Assembly: GCA_028819305.1 (NCBI GenBank)
Contig: JAPPLY010000029.1
Span: forward strand, 1-34,208
Length of the DNA stretch: 34,208 nucleotides
Direction: 5' to 3'
DNA from: Bdellovibrionales bacterium
GTDB lineage: Bacteria > Bdellovibrionota > Bdellovibrionia > Bdellovibrionales > UBA1609
Positions 33,741 through 34,208 of the stretch are shown piece by piece. Both the position numbers and the translations under genes were made by a program. Within the stretch, counting starts at the first letter, position 1, and every line of letters starts with the position of its first letter. The notes under the pieces were generated by a model, which saw nothing but the letters and a program-made list of their open reading frames with translations, was not told the DNA's origin and made no database searches.

Positions 33741-34208
33741 ATGAACGGATCACAATTTTATTACGCCCATAATGTACTGGGCATTTCTTCACTTCTGAAA
33801 CCTCAAAAAATCCGTTCCACCTATCGCCTACATCATAGTTCAGAAAAAGAAATTGATTTTCTGTTTTTCTGCCAACAACTAAATACAGAAAAAGACCCTT
33901 CTTTAATTCAAAAAATAGCTCAAGCCCTGGGTTTCCCCAATTACGCAATAGTGGAAATCAGAGATAAACAAAACCCATACGTTCCTTATATTCTGAATAA
34001 CCTACTGACCCGCTTTTGCCCAAAAGGTTTTGTCATTTTTGGACCTGACTTAGCCCCCCACTTAAACCCAAAGGGTTTTAATTTTTACAACTCCGAACAA
34101 AAACCAACTTTAGAAATAAAAAAAAGAGCAAAAGAGGTAAAACAACATTCCCGCTTAAACCCAAAGGGTTTTAATTTTTACAACTCCGAACAAAAACCAA
34201 CTTTAGAA
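33741..34208 (+). CDS. Partial gene for a protein with tandem 31-residue repeats (runs off the window)
   Basis: An ATG with GGAA six bases upstream opens a frame that has no stop to the end of the window, 156 codons. I do not recognise the first 107 residues; they look like an ordinary soluble alpha/beta protein (NYAIVEIRDKQNPYVPYILN, FVIFGPDLAPH). From residue 108 a 31-residue unit begins (LNPKGFNFYNSEQKPTLEIK and on, 93 bp). The second unit is identical to the first over all 54 bases seen. The unit starts with a small DNA palindrome, AAACCC-aaa-GGGTTT. No signal peptide. Coding is supported by the repeat length being a multiple of three and by degenerate copies elsewhere that keep the reading frame. 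Confidence 0.72.
   Translation, partial: MNGSQFYYAHNVLGISSLLKPQKIRSTYRLHHSSEKEIDFLFFCQQLNTEKDPSLIQKIAQALGFPNYAIVEIRDKQNPYVPYILNNLLTRFCPKGFVIFGPDLAPHLNPKGFNFYNSEQKPTLEIKKRAKEVKQHSRLNPKGFNFYNSEQKPTLE
34062..34208 (+). repeat. 93-bp tandem repeat array, open at the right edge
   Basis: Unit 1 is 34062-34154; unit 2 starts at 34155 and is cut by the window end. The first 54 bases of both units are identical, so the duplication is recent. Diverged single units are at 28205 and 30805. Confidence 0.9.

Noticed and set aside
33736-33948. Minus-strand 70-codon frame at the right edge
   Set aside because: It is opposite the partial repeat-protein gene, which has the ribosome binding site and the in-frame repeat.
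34062-34208. CRISPR-like or terminator array at the right edge
   Set aside because: The period is 93 bp, the unit is fully repeated with no unique spacer, and it is open in frame with the upstream ATG, which supports a coding repeat.

Overview
The window is an AT-rich chromosomal segment of a Gram-negative bacterium. Evidence for an outer membrane is direct: a BamA/Omp85 gene, a LolC/E-LolD lipoprotein-release transporter, a periplasmic HtrA protease and several exported proteins. The gene set (lolC-lolD near bamA, a MoxR-DUF58-VWA set, a DUF1844 protein, an NtrC-type regulator) fits a Bdellovibrionota/deltaproteobacterial-type lineage. The several DUF4143 ATPases, an Rpn nuclease and abundant small palindromic repeats resemble host-associated, repeat-rich genomes. 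Taxonomy is inference; there is no rRNA or tRNA gene in the window.

Layout. 1-5.1 kb (minus strand): trmD, an AgcS-type alanine/sodium symporter and bamA. 5.1-10.5 kb: an accessory insert holding a remnant of a DUF4143 ATPase, a large exported unknown protein with an HDxGH motif, an intact AAA/DUF4143 ATPase with a clear promoter and palindromic operator, and an Rpn/YhgA-type nuclease; two direct repeats of about 70 bp bracket its core. 10.9-12.8 kb (minus): lolD and lolC/E. 13.1-17.3 kb (minus): moxR, a DUF58 protein, a membrane protein resembling DUF4381/BatD and batA, interrupted by repeat elements. 17.5-23.6 kb (plus): DUF1844 protein, HtrA/Deg protease, NtrC-family regulator, and two overlapping genes for an exported unknown and a lytic-transglycosylase-like protein. 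24.1-27.6 kb (plus): class I ribonucleotide reductase nrdA-nrdB with an NrdR-like box just before the nrdA ribosome binding site.

27.6-34.2 kb is the most unusual part. It is a patchwork of duplicated cassettes: a 54-bp direct repeat, a ~126-bp MITE-like element with terminal inverted repeats (three copies), three related small exported proteins with Pro- and Gly-rich low-complexity parts, a 14-bp-stem hairpin, and a 93-bp repeat. A NYN-domain ribonuclease gene with a structured leader sits between the cassettes. Two convergent AAA/DUF4143 ATPase genes follow, each with a pair of operator-like inverted repeats at its start. At the right edge a gene (33741 onward) runs off the window without a stop; it encodes tandem 31-residue repeats, and the 93-bp repeats left behind in the cassettes are degenerate copies of exactly that coding unit.

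Several gene starts were moved from the longest open frame to a downstream codon supported by a Shine-Dalgarno sequence or signal peptide (bamA, batA, moxR, nrdA, nrdB, the 21.4 kb exported protein, the NYN protein, the third ATPase).
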